The notes: generated by a model not told the origin, from the letters alone. Shown: positions 11,755 to 21,479, counted from the first letter of the stretch. The stretch: DNA of 54,689 bases from Lacrimispora celerecrescens (GCF_000732605.1 NZ_JPME01000037.1:1-54689); one strand, 5' to 3'. Translations and numbers: made by a program.

Positions 11755-12707
11755 TGAGACCGCTGATTATTATTACCGGGCCGACGGCAGTGGGAAAGAC
11801 CGCTTTGTCGGTCCGTCTTGCGAAAGCAATCGGAGGAGAAATTATAAGCGCTGATTCCATGCAGGTATACCGCCATATGGATATCGGTTCCGCAAAGATC
11901 AAAAAGGAAGAAATGGAAGGAGTTCCTCATTACCTGATCGATGCTCTTGATCCGGAAGAGGAATTTAATGTGACAGTTTTTCAAAAAATGGCCAAGGAGG
12001 CCGTGGAAGAGATTTATTCCCACGGTCATATTCCCATTGTGGCCGGAGGAACCGGTTTTTACATCCAGGCCCTCCTTTATGACATTGATTTTACGGAAAA
12101 TGGAGAAGACACCTCCATACGCATGGAACTGGAAAAACTGGGTCAGGAGAGGGGAGCAGAGTATCTTCATAACCTTCTTCGGGACATTGACCCGGATTCC
12201 GCAGAAGAGATCCATGAAAATAATTTGAAACGGGTGATCCGGGCAATTGAATATTACCGGCAGACCGGGGAACGGATCTCGGAACACAACAAACGGGAAA
12301 GAGAAAAGAATTCTCCTTATAATTTCCTCTATTATGTAGTAAATACAGACCGGGCCCGTCTCTATGAACGGATTGACCGGCGTGTGGACTTAATGCTTGA
12401 GCAGGGGCTTGTGGAAGAGGTTATGCACTTAAAAGATATGGGCTTAACCAGGGACATGGTTTCTATGCAGGGCCTTGGATATAAGGAAATCCTGGATTAT
12501 TTACAGGGGATATGTACACTGGAAGAGGCCATTTATGTTTTAAAGCGCGACACCAGACATTTTGCAAAGCGCCAGATTACCTGGTTTAAACGGGAACGGG
12601 ATGTCAGATGGCTGAATCTTCCGGATTTTAACAATGACCTGGATCAGGTGCAATTAAAAATGTTGCAGGACATAAATGAGATATACGGATTGGAGAATAA
12701 TAAATAA
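11751..12707 (+). CDS. miaA: tRNA dimethylallyltransferase
   Basis: This 318-residue enzyme transfers a dimethylallyl group to N6 of A37 in tRNAs reading UNN codons, the step before MiaB. It shows the P-loop GPTAVGKT (10-17), the DSMQVYR substrate motif and the RDTRHFAKRQITWFKR C-terminal region. It overlaps the end of mutL by 4 nt, and its stop overlaps the next start by 1 nt, so mutL, miaA and the PLP enzyme gene form a tight operon. A second ATG 3 nt downstream is an equally possible start. Confidence 0.96.
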   Translation: MMRPLIIITGPTAVGKTALSVRLAKAIGGEIISADSMQVYRHMDIGSAKIKKEEMEGVPHYLIDALDPEEEFNVTVFQKMAKEAVEEIYSHGHIPIVAGGTGFYIQALLYDIDFTENGEDTSIRMELEKLGQERGAEYLHNLLRDIDPDSAEEIHENNLKRVIRAIEYYRQTGERISEHNKREREKNSPYNFLYYVVNTDRARLYERIDRRVDLMLEQGLVEEVMHLKDMGLTRDMVSMQGLGYKEILDYLQGICTLEEAIYVLKRDTRHFAKRQITWFKRERDVRWLNLPDFNNDLDQVQLKMLQDINEIYGLENNK

Positions 12708-13987
12708 TGGAAATAAATGAAATGTACGAAAGCCTGGGAATCAGCAGTCAGGTAATGGATTTCGGAAAAGAGATCGAAGCAGCTTTAAAGGAGCGTTTTA
12801 AAGAAATCGATGAAACGGCCGAATATAATCAGATGAAAGTCATTAAGGCCATGCAGGAAAACCGGGTCAGCGACATCCATTTTGCGGCAACCACGGGCTA
12901 TGGATATAACGACTTAGGCCGTGATACTTTGGAAGCAGTTTATGCCAGCGTATTTCATACGGAAACCGCTCTCGTAAGACCGAATCTGATCAGCGGAACC
13001 CATGCACTGACCGTTGCCCTTTCCGGAAATCTCCGTCCAGGGGATGAACTTCTTTCACCTGTAGGTAAACCCTATGATACCCTGGAAGAAGTGATCGGCA
13101 TCAGGGACAGTGTTGGTTCTTTAAAAGAATACGGAGTCGTATACCGGCAGGTGGACCTTCTTGCCGATGGAACCTTTGACTATGAATCTATTGAAAAAGC
13201 GGTGAATGAAAAAACGAAGCTGGTTACCATTCAACGTTCTAAAGGATACGATACCCGTCCTACTTTTTCTGTTTCCCAGATCGGCGAGCTGATCTCCTTT
13301 GTGAAAAAGATAAAACCGGATGTGATCTGTATGGTTGATAACTGTTACGGAGAATTCGTTGAAAGGATTGAACCGTCTGACGTGGGAGCCGATATGGTGG
13401 TAGGATCTCTCATAAAAAATCCAGGAGGAGGCATTGCCCCCATCGGCGGTTACATTGCGGGAAGGGCAGACTGCATTGACCGTGCTTCCTACCGGCTGAC
13501 AGCACCTGGTCTTGGAAAGGAAGTCGGAGCCACTCTGGGTCTTAACCAGTCCTTTTTTCAGGGGCTATTTTTATCTCCTACCGTAGTGTCAGGAGCATTA
13601 AAAGGCGCAGTATTCGCTGCCAATGTCTATGAAAAGCTAGGCTATTCGGTGGTGCCTAACGGGTCCGAGTCCCGCCATGACATCATTCAGGCCGTTACCT
13701 TTGGAATACCGGAAGGAGTCATTGCCTTCTGTCAGGGAATTCAGGCGGCAGCCCCTGTTGACAGCTTTGTCACACCAGAACCTTGGGATATGCCGGGTTA
13801 TGACGCTCCCGTTATTATGGCTGCCGGTGCTTTTGTACAAGGTTCATCCATTGAGCTGAGCGCCGATGGTCCGATCAAACCGCCTTATGCGGTTTATTTC
13901 CAGGGAGGGCTTACCTGGTACCACGCAAAGCTTGGAATTTTAATGTCAGTACAAAAGCTTTTGGATGCCGGTCTGATCCGTTTATAA
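12707..13987 (+). CDS. PLP-dependent aluminium-resistance / YnbB-family protein (methionine gamma-lyase-like)
   Basis: This 426-residue fold-type I PLP enzyme belongs to the group annotated as methionine gamma-lyase family or aluminium resistance protein (YnbB in Bacillus). The PLP lysine is probably K237 in GSLIKNPGGG and the pyridine-nitrogen aspartate D211 in MVDNCYGEF. A typical Cys/Met-metabolism active site is only partly conserved, and the physiological reaction is not known for this family. Position directly after miaA is conserved in Firmicutes. The ATG overlaps the TAA of miaA. Confidence 0.85.
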   Translation: MEINEMYESLGISSQVMDFGKEIEAALKERFKEIDETAEYNQMKVIKAMQENRVSDIHFAATTGYGYNDLGRDTLEAVYASVFHTETALVRPNLISGTHALTVALSGNLRPGDELLSPVGKPYDTLEEVIGIRDSVGSLKEYGVVYRQVDLLADGTFDYESIEKAVNEKTKLVTIQRSKGYDTRPTFSVSQIGELISFVKKIKPDVICMVDNCYGEFVERIEPSDVGADMVVGSLIKNPGGGIAPIGGYIAGRADCIDRASYRLTAPGLGKEVGATLGLNQSFFQGLFLSPTVVSGALKGAVFAANVYEKLGYSVVPNGSESRHDIIQAVTFGIPEGVIAFCQGIQAAAPVDSFVTPEPWDMPGYDAPVIMAAGAFVQGSSIELSADGPIKPPYAVYFQGGLTWYHAKLGILMSVQKLLDAGLIRL

Positions 13988-14084
13988 AAAATATTTTTTT
14001 CATAATCGCACTTGCGGGCCAATGGAAGAGCAAGCTATCGCACTTTTTTGCACTTGTACCTTGGAGGCAAATTGTAAAAAACGG

Positions 14085-14113
14085 TATACACAACTGCAAA
14101 ACTATGTTAGAAT
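14085..14113 (+). promoter_or_regulatory. Possible promoter for the DUF4321-radC-mre-min block
   Basis: A weak -35 TATACA (14085-14090) and a -10 TAGAAT (14108-14113) are spaced by 17 bp, in the 180-nt gap before the DUF4321 gene. The -35 matches the consensus at four of six positions. The rest of this gap holds a repeated ATCGCACTT and no clear terminator. Confidence 0.35.
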
Positions 14114-14167
14114 GATTTGATAGGTATGGACAATCCTGTCATAAAATCAAAAGGGGTAGCAAAGCAG

Positions 14168-14419
14168 ATGAAATACAAAAACTGCTGGGTACTGCTTCTT
14201 CTTATGCTGGCCGGCGTAGTTCTAGGAGGCTTTGTCGGAGATCTGACCCGGGGAATTTCCTGGCTGTCCTGGTTAAATGCAGGACAATCCTTTGGATTTG
14301 ATACCCCATTAATCGTCAATCTCGGCATTCTGGTAATTACCTTTGGCATAAACATTAAAATCACCATGGCTGGCATTATAGGAGTGGCAGCAGCCCTCAT
14401 TACATATCGGTTAATTTGA
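14168..14419 (+). CDS. DUF4321-family small membrane protein
   Basis: An 83-residue protein with two hydrophobic spans (roughly residues 6-26 and 50-80) and a glycine-rich GGFVGDLTRG between them, matching the DUF4321 family found upstream of radC/mre genes in Clostridia. The ATG at 14168 is preferred over frame extensions further upstream because AAGGGG precedes it and the protein then starts MKYKNCWVLLLL, a normal membrane start. The function is unknown; its place beside cell-shape genes suggests a link to the envelope. Confidence 0.7.
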   Translation: MKYKNCWVLLLLMLAGVVLGGFVGDLTRGISWLSWLNAGQSFGFDTPLIVNLGILVITFGINIKITMAGIIGVAAALITYRLI

Positions 14420-14525
14420 ACGCCTGCGTTCTATGAGCACGTAGCGGAGCAAAGTGATTGCAAATATCCGCTCTGCCCTACATATGTCTTTTTTACGTAC
14501 CTGGAGAGTAACGGTCAGGAGGCAT

Positions 14526-15221
14526 ATGAAACGAATAACAATGAAAGACATTCCTGCGGATGAACGACCCTATGAAAAGTGTTTAAAGGAAGGTCCGGAA
14601 GGCTTAAGCGATGCGGAGCTTTTATCTATTATCATCCGCACAGGCTCCAGGGAGAATAATTCTCTGGCGCTGGCACAGAAGATACTGGCCTTAAATTATC
14701 CCAAAGAGGGTATTTTAGGGCTTTTGCATCTTTCAATGCCGGAACTTATGCAGGTTAAGGGAATCGGAGCCGTGAAGGGCGCCCAGCTTTTATGCGTGGG
14801 AGAGCTTTCCAGACGTATCTGGAAAAGAACCGCCCGCTCCGATGGGGAGTCATTCCGTAATCCCCTTGATATTGTTAATTACTTTGTGGAGGACATGCGC
14901 CATAAAGAACAGGAGCTGGTTTATATCGTGCTTCTGAATACAAAAGGAGCCCTGATAAGGGACATTATGATCTCTCAGGGAACAGTGAATACTTCCGCTG
15001 TTTCTCCCAGGGAGATTTTCATTGAGGCTATGAAATATCATGCAGTAAGTCTGGTACTGGTTCATAACCATCCAAGCGGAGATCCGTCTCCCAGCAGGGA
15101 AGACTTAAGCTTCACCCGCAGGGTAAAAGAAGCAGGGGATCTGGTTGGCATCCGGTTGCTGGACCACATTATCATAGGAGATAATTCCTATATCAGTTTG
15201 AAGGAACGGGGAATCTTATAG
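14526..15221 (+). CDS. radC: RadC / JAB-domain DNA repair-like protein
   Basis: A 231-residue RadC (UPF0758) protein. The helix-hairpin-helix region at about 50-90 includes VKGIGAVKGAQL. The JAMM metalloprotease-like motif is intact: HNHPSGDPSPS followed by the metal-ligand aspartate. Its cellular role remains unclear despite the old radiation-repair name. The start at 14526 is chosen because AGGAGG ends 3 nt before it; an internal ATG 15 nt downstream has worse spacing. mreC begins directly after the stop codon, with no mreB in between. Confidence 0.9.
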   Translation: MKRITMKDIPADERPYEKCLKEGPEGLSDAELLSIIIRTGSRENNSLALAQKILALNYPKEGILGLLHLSMPELMQVKGIGAVKGAQLLCVGELSRRIWKRTARSDGESFRNPLDIVNYFVEDMRHKEQELVYIVLLNTKGALIRDIMISQGTVNTSAVSPREIFIEAMKYHAVSLVLVHNHPSGDPSPSREDLSFTRRVKEAGDLVGIRLLDHIIIGDNSYISLKERGIL

Positions 15222-16139
15222 ATGGAATCAAAGCGCAGCAAATATGTTCTTATTGCCTTAACGGTATTTTGTGTCCTGTTAATCGGGTTGACATCCATTC
15301 ATGACGAATGGCTGACCCCCCTGAGGACTGGGGTAGGATATTTTCTGATTCCGGTGCAATCGGGTGTCAATGCGGTTGGCTCGGCCATTTATGATGAAAT
15401 TATTGATTATTCAAAGCTTCACGACGCACTGAAAGAAAATAAAGAGATGAAGGATATTATCACACAGCTGACCGAGGAAAACACCAGGCTTCAGTCAGAA
15501 GAATTTGAGTTGAAACGGCTTCGCCAGCTTTACAGCCTGGATCAGGATTATGGCCAATATCCAAAAGTGGGGGCAAGGGTCATTGCCAATGACTCAAGCA
15601 ACTGGTTCCAGATATTCCGTATCGACAAAGGCTCAAAGGATGGGATTGCCCCGGATATGAATGTTGTGGCCGGAGGCGGTCTGGTTGGCATAGTCACGGA
15701 TGTGGGAGCAAACTATGCAACCGTCCGTTCCATTATTGATGATTCCAGCCGTGTAAGCGGCATGGCCATGCAGTCCGGAAACAGCTGTATCGTTGCCGGT
15801 GACTTAACCCTGTTTAAAGAAGGAAGGCTCCGGATCACCAATGTATTAAAGGAAAGCGATGTGAAAGACGGAGATAAGATCGTGACCTCCAATATCAGTT
15901 CCGTATTTCTTCCCGGCATCCTGGTTGGTTATGCTTCCGGCATTACCAATGATACCAACAACGTTACCAAATCAGGGTATTTAATTCCTGCGGCAAAGTT
16001 TGACAGCCTGCAGGAGGTTCTGGTCATCACGAAACTGAAAGCTGATATGATGAAGGAAGAAGCTTCTGCTCAGGATGAATCCGCTCCCCAGGAGACGGAT
16101 TCCACTGGAGCAGAAACAGCAGAAAGCGCTTCTCAATAA
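15222..16139 (+). CDS. mreC: Rod shape-determining protein MreC
   Basis: This 305-residue bitopic protein organises the elongation machinery outside the membrane. It has one N-terminal membrane span (about 8-25), a coiled coil with heptad-like charged residues at about 58-105, and then the beta-barrel MreC core (GSKDGIAPDMNVVAGGGLVG, VRSIIDDSSRVSG). The last 35 residues are an acidic Ser/Ala/Glu tail. Its ATG follows the radC stop immediately. It is followed by mreD, mrdA and rodA, its usual partners. Confidence 0.93.
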   Translation: MESKRSKYVLIALTVFCVLLIGLTSIHDEWLTPLRTGVGYFLIPVQSGVNAVGSAIYDEIIDYSKLHDALKENKEMKDIITQLTEENTRLQSEEFELKRLRQLYSLDQDYGQYPKVGARVIANDSSNWFQIFRIDKGSKDGIAPDMNVVAGGGLVGIVTDVGANYATVRSIIDDSSRVSGMAMQSGNSCIVAGDLTLFKEGRLRITNVLKESDVKDGDKIVTSNISSVFLPGILVGYASGITNDTNNVTKSGYLIPAAKFDSLQEVLVITKLKADMMKEEASAQDESAPQETDSTGAETAESASQ

Positions 16140-16147
16140 ATAAAGTC

Positions 16148-16288
16148 ATGTCCAAAAAGCATGGACAGGAAAGAGGAAACACCCTTCGGGTATACCTTTA
16201 TGTCCAAAATGCATGGACAGGAAAGAGGAAACACCCTTCGGGTATACCTTTATGTCCAAAATGCATGGACAGGAAAGAGGAAAGGAGT
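16148..16288 (+). repeat. Triple tandem 52-nt leader repeat before mreD
   Basis: ATGTCCAAAA begins at 16148, 16200 and 16252, an exact 52-nt period. Each unit reads ATGTCC, GCATGGACAGGAAAGAGGAAA, CACCCTTCGGGTATACCTTT. The third unit is cut after the GGAAAGAGGAAA block and continues into the mreD ribosome binding site AAAGGAG. Units 1 and 2 differ at one base. Open frames cross the repeats, but the 52-nt period is not a multiple of three and no coding signal is seen. Confidence 0.88.
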
Positions 16289-16291
16289 AAC

Positions 16292-16810
16292 ATGAGACGG
16301 ATACTTTTTAATGTGCTGATGATGATTCTGGCATTTACTATTCAAAATTGCCTTTTTCCGTTGCTGCCGTTTTTATCGGCTTCTCCCAACCTGCTCTTAA
16401 TCCTCACCTTTTCCTTTGGCTTCATGCATGGAAAAGAGGCCGGGATGTATTATGGGCTTTTGGCCGGGCTCCTCATGGATTTATTTTACAGCGGGCCATT
16501 TGGTTTTTACACCCTGATTTTTATCTATGTAGGCTATATCAACGGAATCTGTACGAAATACTATTATGAAGATTACATTACGCTGCCCTTGATCTTAAGT
16601 GTACTGAACGAGTTGGCTTACAATCTGTATATATATGTTTTCCGGTTCCTGATCCGCCAGAAAATCAACATTGGGTATTATTTTATCAATCTGATGCTTC
16701 CGGAAATCATCTTTACTGTTGTAACGACCCTGCTTCTTTATCGGGTATTCCTGATTTTGAATCGGCACTTGGAAGAGATAGGAAAAAGAGGTGATTCAGC
16801 AATTGTTTAG
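16292..16810 (+). CDS. mreD: Rod shape-determining protein MreD
   Basis: A 172-residue integral membrane protein with five to six hydrophobic segments and the MreD pattern MHGKEAGMYYGLLAGLLMDLFYSGPFG. It works with MreC, RodA and PBP2 in lateral wall synthesis. The start MRRILFNVLMM at 16292 is chosen because AAAGGAG precedes it. Upstream in-frame codons lie inside the tandem repeats and would add about 48 unlikely residues. Its end overlaps the PBP2 start by 20 nt. Confidence 0.9.
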   Translation: MRRILFNVLMMILAFTIQNCLFPLLPFLSASPNLLLILTFSFGFMHGKEAGMYYGLLAGLLMDLFYSGPFGFYTLIFIYVGYINGICTKYYYEDYITLPLILSVLNELAYNLYIYVFRFLIRQKINIGYYFINLMLPEIIFTVVTTLLLYRVFLILNRHLEEIGKRGDSAIV

Positions 16811-19666
16811 TGACTTGTTTGACATTATAAAAGAATTCTTTAAAAAAACAATATCATCACGGCTTTTTATACTTGGAATCATCTGCTTTTTCATGTATGC
16901 CGGATTAATTAATAAACTTTTCATCATGCAGATCGTTAATGGAGAAGAGGCTCTTAACGAATACTTACAGCTTACGGAACAAACGATTACAACCGCCGGA
17001 ACAAGAGGCAATATCTATGACCGGAACGGCAAGGTCCTGGCTTATAACAAGCTGGCTTATTCCGTTACCGTACAGGATACCGGAGCATACAAGAATTCAA
17101 ACTCCAGAAATAACATGTATTTAAGGTTAGTGCAGATCCTTGAAAAGCACGGGGAAACCATACAGGGGAAATTTGAAGTCGCCATTGATCCCAACGGAGA
17201 CATTGTTTACACCTCCTCCACCGAGCCTCCAGAAAGCGCTTTCTGCGGGACTATTATGGTCTGAAGAAGGTAGAAGAATTAGATGATGAAAAAGGCGCCT
17301 ATCCCTCTAATTTAAACGCAAGGGAGCTGTTTGAGAAGGCCTGCAAGGACAATGGTCTCACAGATATGAAAGATCAGGACGGAAAGCCCGTTACCCTGAC
17401 AGACCAGGAAGCCCTGGATATTATCAATATCAAATATGCCCTTCGCCTCATGTCCTACCGCAAATACGAAGCCACCACGGTTGCCAGCCAGGTAGCCGAT
17501 GAAACCGTAGCGGATATTTTAGAGCATATTGGGGACATGCAGGGAGTGAATGTAGAGGAAACCACAATCCGTGCTTATAATGACAGCATTTCCTTAGCTC
17601 CTGTCGTCGGTTATACCGGAAAGGTACCGGAGGACCAGCTGGAGGGCCTTCAAAAGAGGAAAGACGATTACGACATCAATGACATCGTAGGACGGGCTGG
17701 AATTGAATATACGATGGAGCATGAGCTTCAGGGAACAAAAGGGAAAAAAACGATTTATAAAGACAGTGTAGGACGAATACGCGAAACGAAAGATGAAACC
17801 GATGCTACTGCTGGAAATGATGTGTATCTGACTCTGGATGCAGATCTTCAAAAAGGCATTTACCACCTGATCGAACAGTCTTTAGCCGGAGTTCTCATTA
17901 AGACCATTGTAAACAGTGATTACCGTACCAGTGGCTCTACCGATGGTTCCAATATGAAGATACCTGTTAAGGATGCCTATTACCAGCTGATTAACAACAA
18001 TGTCCTTTCCCTGAAGGAAATGGAAGGGGAGGACGCTTCTGAAACCGAAAAAAACATATACCGGAAATATATGTCTTCCCAACAGCAGATTTTTACCAGT
18101 CTTAACAATGAACTGATGAGCACCCATGCCACATCTATGAAGGATCTTTCGGAAGACATGAAAGCCTATATGTTTTATATCTATACTTATCTTTCCGGTC
18201 CTACCGTGGGAATTATCAAGGAAGATGCCATTGATACCTCCAGCGCAGAATATCAGGCTTGGAAAGCGGATGAAATCAGCTTAAGAGACTATCTGTATTA
18301 TGGAATAGCCAATGGCTGGGTGGATACAACCAAGCTGGGAACCAGTTCCAAATATTCAAATGCGGATGACACCTTTGAAGCCCTTGTGGCTTATTCTCTG
18401 GACAAGCTAAAGGATGACCGGAACTTTACAAAAAAGATATACCGGTATCTGATTAATGACGATGTCATTACTGGGCAGGAACTTTGCCTTGCGTTATATG
18501 ATCAGGGAGTTTTAACAGACAACGGACAGGATGCCGCAGAACTGAGAGCAACAGGAGATGCTTACACCTTCCTGATTAAAAAGCTGTCATCTCTGGAGAT
18601 TACCCCTGCCCAGCTGGCATTATCCCCCTGTAACGCAGGAGTAGTTGTTACAAACGACAAAACAGGAGAGGTGCTTGCGCTGGTATCCTATCCTGGATAT
18701 GACAACAACAGGATTGGTGACGGAACCTATTTCAGCCAGCTGCAGGCGGACTTGTCCCTTCCGCTATACAACAATGCAACCCAGACAAGAAAAGCGCCTG
18801 GTTCCACCTTCAAACCCATTACTGCAGTGGCCGCTCTGGAAGAGCATGTCGTCACAATGGATGAATCGATTACCTGTACCGGTATTTATACAGATGTAGA
18901 ACCGCCCATTAAGTGCTGGATCTATCCAGGCCAGCATGGCCCTCTGAACATTGTAGGAGGAATTGGGAACTCCTGTAACTATTTCTTTGCTGATCTGGGA
19001 CACCGCTTGTCAATGGATGCCAATGGAGTATATTCTCCTGATCTGGGACTTGATGTACTGCGAAAATACGCAACGATGTTCGGCTTGGATCACAAGTCTG
19101 GAGTGGAGATCGCAGAGCTTGATCCCCAGATTTCAAAAGAAGCGCCGGAGCGTTCTGCCATGGGACAGGGAAGCCACGCTTACACAAATGTACAGCTGTC
19201 CAGATATGTAGCTGCCATTGCAAACCGGGGAACCGTATTTGAACTCAGCTTATTGGACAAGACAACAGATTCTGAAGGCAATCTGATACAAGATTATACC
19301 CCTAAGATTTCTTCTCATATTGACGCGGCGGCTTCAACGTGGGATACTGTACAACAGGGAATGAGAGAGGTGATTGCAAACGGTTCAAGTAAAAGGCTGT
19401 TTACCGACCTTGAAGTGGAAATTGCTGCTAAGACCGGTACTGCACAAGAGGCCCGTAACAAGCCTAATCACGCATTCTTTATTTCTTATGCGCCATATGA
19501 CAATCCGGAAATTTGTGTTACCGTGAATATTCCGTATGGCTATTCATCATCCAACGCCGCCAATATTGCGAAGAACGTCTATAAGTATTATTACGGCTAT
19601 ACGGACTTAGAATCCATTATAAATGCCGGTGCCCTGGATGCAGCGAAGGTCAACATTCGCGATTAA
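16791..19666 (+). pseudogene. mrdA: Penicillin-binding protein 2 (MrdA-type transpeptidase), broken by a 1-nt frameshift
   Basis: The first 147 codons give the cytoplasmic start, the membrane anchor (about 22-45) and the GTRGNIYDRNGK motif. The frame is lost near 17232, and the plus-one-base frame continues with KRFLRDYYGLKK and runs to 19666. Restoring one A in the run at 17233-17235 (GAAAG to GAAAAG) rejoins a 958-residue protein. All transpeptidase motifs then stand: S672-x-x-K675 (GSTFKP), S728-C-N730 and K881TG. A long insert before the catalytic domain is usual for clostridial class B PBP2. Being essential for elongation in most rods, it is probably intact in the living cell. The GTG start overlaps mreD. 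Confidence 0.88.
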
Positions 19667-19683
19667 CTAGGATAAGAGGTGAT

Positions 19684-20352
19684 ATGATGCATAATACCGT
19701 AGTAATTAAAAGCAACAGAGCAGGTATGACTGTCATCCTGGACCCAGACACCCCCTTCCCTCAGCTCCTTTCTGATATTGGGAAAAAATTCGGGGATCAT
19801 GCGAAATTCTGGGGATCCGCACAAATGACCCTGACCCTGGAGGGTAGGGAACTGAATTCCGAGGAAGAGTTCGCAATCATCAACCAGATCACAGAAAACT
19901 CCAATGTGGAGATCATCTGCCTGGTTGATACGGATATAAACCGTATGGAGCGCTGCGAAAAAGCACTGAACGAGAAACTCATGGAGCTGTCCTGTCAGAC
20001 AGGGCAGTTCTTCAAAGGCAATCTACAAAGCGGAGAGACTTTGGAATCCGAAGCCAGCATTGTTATCATCGGAGATGTATGCAAAGGTGCAAAGGTTTTG
20101 GCAAAGGGCAATGTGATCGTTCTTGGTAAGCTTTCCGGAACGGTATGTGCAGGTGTGGCAGGCAACCGGGGAGCGCTCATTACCGCCCTTGATATGGCAC
20201 CGATCCAGCTGCGCATCGCAGATTGTACCTCAGGCCTTGACGGAAGAGGAAAGCGGCTGGGAAGAGGTCCTATGAAGGCTTATATGGAAAATAACAAGGT
20301 TATAATCAAACCAATGAAAAAAAGTGTGGAAATATTCCAAAAACTAAGGTAG
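19684..20352 (+). CDS. minC: Septum site-determining protein MinC
   Basis: A 222-residue FtsZ assembly inhibitor. The N-terminal half (1-100) carries the FtsZ-interacting domain. The C-terminal half is the glycine-rich beta-helix that binds MinD (GDVCKGAKVLAKGNVIVLGKL, GALITALDMAPIQLRIAD). The start follows AAGAGGTGAT; an ATG 3 nt later is an alternative. minD follows after 43 nt. Together with MinD and MinE it places the septum at midcell. Confidence 0.92.
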   Translation: MMHNTVVIKSNRAGMTVILDPDTPFPQLLSDIGKKFGDHAKFWGSAQMTLTLEGRELNSEEEFAIINQITENSNVEIICLVDTDINRMERCEKALNEKLMELSCQTGQFFKGNLQSGETLESEASIVIIGDVCKGAKVLAKGNVIVLGKLSGTVCAGVAGNRGALITALDMAPIQLRIADCTSGLDGRGKRLGRGPMKAYMENNKVIIKPMKKSVEIFQKLR

Positions 20353-20395
20353 AATATAAAAAGGAAGTCATCCCTAAAAATCAGGAGGATATGGT

Positions 20396-21187
20396 ATGAG
20401 CGAGATTATCGTAATCACTTCTGGAAAAGGCGGGGTAGGCAAGACAACAACCTCTGCCAATGTTGGTACCGGACTGGCGATTCTGGGTAAAAAAGTAGTT
20501 CTGATCGATACAGATATAGGACTTCGGAACCTGGACGTTGTTATGGGTCTGGAAAACCGCATTGTCTACAATTTAGTAGACGTGGTAGAGGGCAACTGCC
20601 GTATGAAGCAGGCCCTGATAAAAGACAAAAGATACCCAAACTTATTTTTACTTCCCTCAGCACAGACCAGGGACAAGACGGCAGTCACTCCCGAACAAAT
20701 GGTAAAGCTTGTTGATGATTTACGGGAAGAGTTTGATTACATCCTGCTGGATTGTCCCGCAGGCATTGAACAAGGCTTTCAAAACGCCATTGCAGGCGCT
20801 GACAGAGCCATTGTTGTTACCACTCCGGAGGTTTCTGCTATCCGGGATGCAGACCGGATCATCGGGCTTTTAGATGCCGCTGATATGGGAGCCATTGAAC
20901 TCATCGTAAACCGGATCCGTGCGGATATGGTGAAAAGAGGAGACATGATGTCTTTGGATGATGTCATGGACATCCTTGCCGTTGATATTATCGGCGCTGT
21001 GCCGGATGACGAGGATATCGTCATTTCCACAAACCAGGGAGAACCTCTGGTAGGTATGGGAACTCCGGCCGGACAAGCCTATATGGATATCTGCAGGCGG
21101 ATTACCGGGGAAAACGTACCGCTGCAAAATCCGGCAGTGCGTGAAGGCCTTTTCTTTAAACTCTCCCATCTACTAAAGAGAGCATAG
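20396..21187 (+). CDS. minD: Septum site-determining ATPase MinD
   Basis: A 263-residue membrane-associated ParA-type ATPase that recruits MinC and is displaced by MinE. The deviant Walker A is SGKGGVGKTTT, with the signature lysine K11 and K16. Other signatures are VVLIDTDIGLRNLDVVMGLE and DYILLDCPAGIE. The C-terminal amphipathic membrane-targeting helix is visible as FFKLSHLLKRA. AGGAGG precedes the start. Length and order (minC-minD-minE) are standard. Confidence 0.96.
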   Translation: MSEIIVITSGKGGVGKTTTSANVGTGLAILGKKVVLIDTDIGLRNLDVVMGLENRIVYNLVDVVEGNCRMKQALIKDKRYPNLFLLPSAQTRDKTAVTPEQMVKLVDDLREEFDYILLDCPAGIEQGFQNAIAGADRAIVVTTPEVSAIRDADRIIGLLDAADMGAIELIVNRIRADMVKRGDMMSLDDVMDILAVDIIGAVPDDEDIVISTNQGEPLVGMGTPAGQAYMDICRRITGENVPLQNPAVREGLFFKLSHLLKRA

Positions 21188-21198
21188 GAGGGTGTGAA

Positions 21199-21477
21199 AT
21201 GAGGCTGTTTCCTGTATTCCGCAAGAAGAATTCAGGAGAAATTGCAAGAAATCGTCTGAAACTTTTGCTGGTTGCGGACAAGGCTGATTGTTCTCCTGAG
21301 ATCATGCAGATGATAAAAGACGATATGGTCCGTGTTGTTTCAAGATACATGGATATAGATTCCGACAGAATAGAGATACAGATGAAGAAGCTTAAACAGC
21401 CGGATTGCGAACGCTTTATACCGGTTCTTTATGCAAACATCCCTATTCGAGACGTACCTGACAAGGGGATATACTAA
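21199..21477 (+). CDS. minE: Cell division topological specificity factor MinE
   Basis: A 92-residue MinE. It shows the N-terminal membrane-binding stretch, the ARNRLKLLLVADKA MinD-interacting region and the C-terminal topological domain (IQMKKLKQPDCERFIPVLYANIP). MinE stimulates MinD ATPase and drives pole-to-pole oscillation. Its presence implies an oscillating Min system rather than a DivIVA-only arrangement. It starts 11 nt after minD and ends 2 nt before rodA. Confidence 0.92.
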   Translation: MRLFPVFRKKNSGEIARNRLKLLLVADKADCSPEIMQMIKDDMVRVVSRYMDIDSDRIEIQMKKLKQPDCERFIPVLYANIPIRDVPDKGIY

Positions 21478-21479
21478 TT

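Noticed and set aside
11685-12287. 200-codon open frame antisense to miaA
   Set aside because: It lies wholly opposite a conserved gene, has no ribosome binding site or family resemblance, and reflects codon bias of miaA.
14404-14417. Perfect palindrome GAACGCCTGCGTTC after the DUF4321 gene
   Set aside because: The 2-nt loop is too tight for an RNA hairpin and no T run follows; kept only as a possible protein site.
16148-16291. Open frame extending mreD upstream by 48 codons through the tandem repeats
   Set aside because: The extension is a translation of the 52-nt repeat, whose period is not a multiple of three, and a good ribosome binding site precedes the ATG at 16292.
17215-17270. Programmed -1 frameshift in mrdA
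   Set aside because: No slippery heptamer and no following pseudoknot or strong hairpin; a missing base explains it better.
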